Shown in pieces: positions 10,347-27,500 of a stretch of 27,500 nucleotides of DNA (position 1 is the stretch's first letter; each line of letters opens with the position of its first letter). The stretch covers positions 1 through 27,500 of the forward strand of contig CAUJGJ010000003.1 in NCBI GenBank assembly GCA_963170055.1, read 5' to 3'. A program made the position numbers and the translations under genes. This stretch comes from Halisarca cf. caerulea (taxonomy: Eukaryota > Porifera > Demospongiae > Chondrillida > Halisarcidae). A model generated the notes under the pieces. That model did no database searches, was not told the origin of the DNA, and worked only from the letters and a program-made list of their open reading frames with translations.

Positions 10347-11217
10347 GAGAAGGAGCCATTCAGCTAAGTGTGTTCCACAGTCTAAATACAATAATCAATC
10401 AATTGAACCACAAAATCTATCAATATAAATATTTGCTGTATATTATTTAAGTGTTTAAACTGCTAACTATTATAAATTTGGAAAGTATAAAATTGATTTT
10501 AACTCTGTAATTCATCTATGATCTATAAAAATAGCTGACTGAAACAACTGGAGGAGTTTTCCAAAGGGAGCTCGAGAATCCAGTATGTGCATGCATGGGC
10601 TTTACACATATGCCATATATTAAAAGCACATTGCATGGGGAGGGAGGGGATTTAATTGTGCATTGTGTTTGCATGCATTATACAACTGCATCAACTTTGC
10701 TTAGTGAATGTAGAAGCTATTTACTGTATATACTGTATAAAAAAGTCTGCATCTTGATGAACGGTATGCGTACTAGCCCTATATGAGATGGTGGTGTTTA
10801 CATCTACAGTGGAACCCTTCTATTCCAGACACCTTTGAACCAAAAAGGACTGTCCTGATTAGCGAGATGTTGCATTTTCCCTATACAGCAATTAAGAACA
10901 TAGACAGATTTCATTTAATTTTATATATGATGTGATGTATTCGTACACCATTTTGGCTCATTTGGTTCTATTGTCAGTGACAACAAATGCAAACACAACT
11001 TAATCCTGTATCTGGATATGAAGAGCATGCACAGCTCAGAGTTGGAATTTGTCACCTCTTAAAGGAGACAATACACACCTTTAAATGTGAATGTGTCACA
11101 CTTTTGTTCAAGGCTTTGATATATATTTTCAAAGCATATTGCTAATGAGCTAACATGTTGTGCTAACTGTACATTGAGCTTAAAATGTGCTCAAGTTCAT
11201 GTAATGCATCATTGTGA
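10347..11217. other. Upstream region of hedgling
   Basis: Probably includes the promoter, but I cannot place it: TATA-like words (for example tatatatttt near 11120) are common in this AT-rich DNA. A single MITE-type terminus (TACAGTGGAACCCTTCTATT) occurs at 10805 without a visible partner. The last few hundred bases before the gene have no long open frame. Confidence 0.35.
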
Positions 11218-11242
11218 GTCGGTCTTTCTGGAGAGTTCCCAG

Positions 11243-11339
11243 GTGAGTTGCTGGTATTCAGTGTCAGTCTGCTTTGTGTGTTTTTCTTCTTTCTGTTAGA
11301 ATATTGTTGTTCTACATACTTCTTGGATATATTGTGCAG
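11243..11339 (+). other. Possible 5'-UTR intron just before the hedgling start
   Basis: A perfect donor (CAG|GTGAGT) starts at 11243. Two good acceptors follow, one after a pyrimidine tract ending TTAG at 11299 and one ending TGCAG at 11339. No upstream ATG stays open into the Hedge frame through either splice: the candidates meet stops. If used, the intron therefore lies in the 5' untranslated region, directly before ATG 11344. Confidence 0.5.
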
Positions 11340-11343
11340 ACTC

Positions 11344-27354
<16,011 letters not shown>

Positions 27355-27500
27355 GTACTGATGTGTATCATACTGATTTGTGTGTACATATAACTTTGTT
27401 CCTCAAATTATGTATGCAATCTAGATCAATGTACATGCATAGTATGGTTGGGAAAAGTATACACACGTACATGTATACGTACATGTGTATACTCAGAGTA
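27355..27500 (+). other. Probable intron 22 (or continued coding sequence) at the window edge
   Basis: Assigned as intron because it starts GTACTG and soon becomes repetitive (alternating tacatgtatacgtacatgt words). The donor is not strong, and the reading frame stays open to 27500, so read-through of exon 22 cannot be ruled out from the sequence alone. Confidence 0.5.

Noticed and set aside
10159..10428. Gly-rich (minus) and Pro-rich (plus) open frames around 10330
   Set aside because: Both come from the poly-C tract and have no other coding features.

Overview
This window looks like nuclear DNA of an early-branching animal, most probably a demosponge close to Amphimedon queenslandica. It is AT-rich, its one large gene is broken into many exons by mostly short GT-AG introns, and the intergenic part is full of decayed TA-target DNA transposons and MITEs. 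The species is inferred from the gene, because I could run no database search.

Layout. Bases 1-1200 hold the 3' part of a broken pogo/Tigger-type transposon. Bases 1200-11240 are intergenic. They contain a minus-strand Tc1/mariner-like transposase relic (about 2430-2660), an interstitial TTAGGG tract, a 62-bp tandem duplication, a diverged pair of about 0.5-kb MITE copies (5724-6246 and 8358-8812), further small MITEs, poly-C tracts and palindromes. I see no convincing host gene there, apart from one unexplained 94-codon open stretch (2938-3219).

Bases 11344 to the right edge carry one very large plus-strand gene whose domain order identifies it as hedgling, the membrane-tethered Hedge-domain cadherin. 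I could assemble 22 exons whose splice phases agree at every junction, giving about 3,786 codons inside the window. In order they encode a signal peptide, a Hedge (hedgehog N-terminal signalling) domain, a von Willebrand A domain with an intact MIDAS, a Ser/Thr-rich linker, about 11 cadherin repeats plus a variant unit, two Ig domains, about 11 more cadherin repeats plus a second variant unit, two more Ig domains, three EGF-like modules, an unassigned membrane-proximal region, one transmembrane helix, and a basic/acidic cytoplasmic tail that is still open at the window edge. There is no Hog/intein autoprocessing domain, so the Hedge domain should be displayed on the cell surface and not released as a lipidated morphogen.

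The main observations for a second look are these. (1) The extracellular region appears to be two copies of one mega-module (11 cadherin repeats + variant unit + 2 Ig), supported by matching intron positions and phases. (2) The variant unit before each Ig pair replaces the usual DxNDN linker with a shared Phe/Cys-rich motif. (3) The metal-binding residues of classical hedgehog seem to be lost from the Hedge domain. (4) There is one GC-AG intron, and another intron of 114 nt that can be translated if retained. (5) A set of MITEs shares its terminal sequence with the Tigger element at the left edge.
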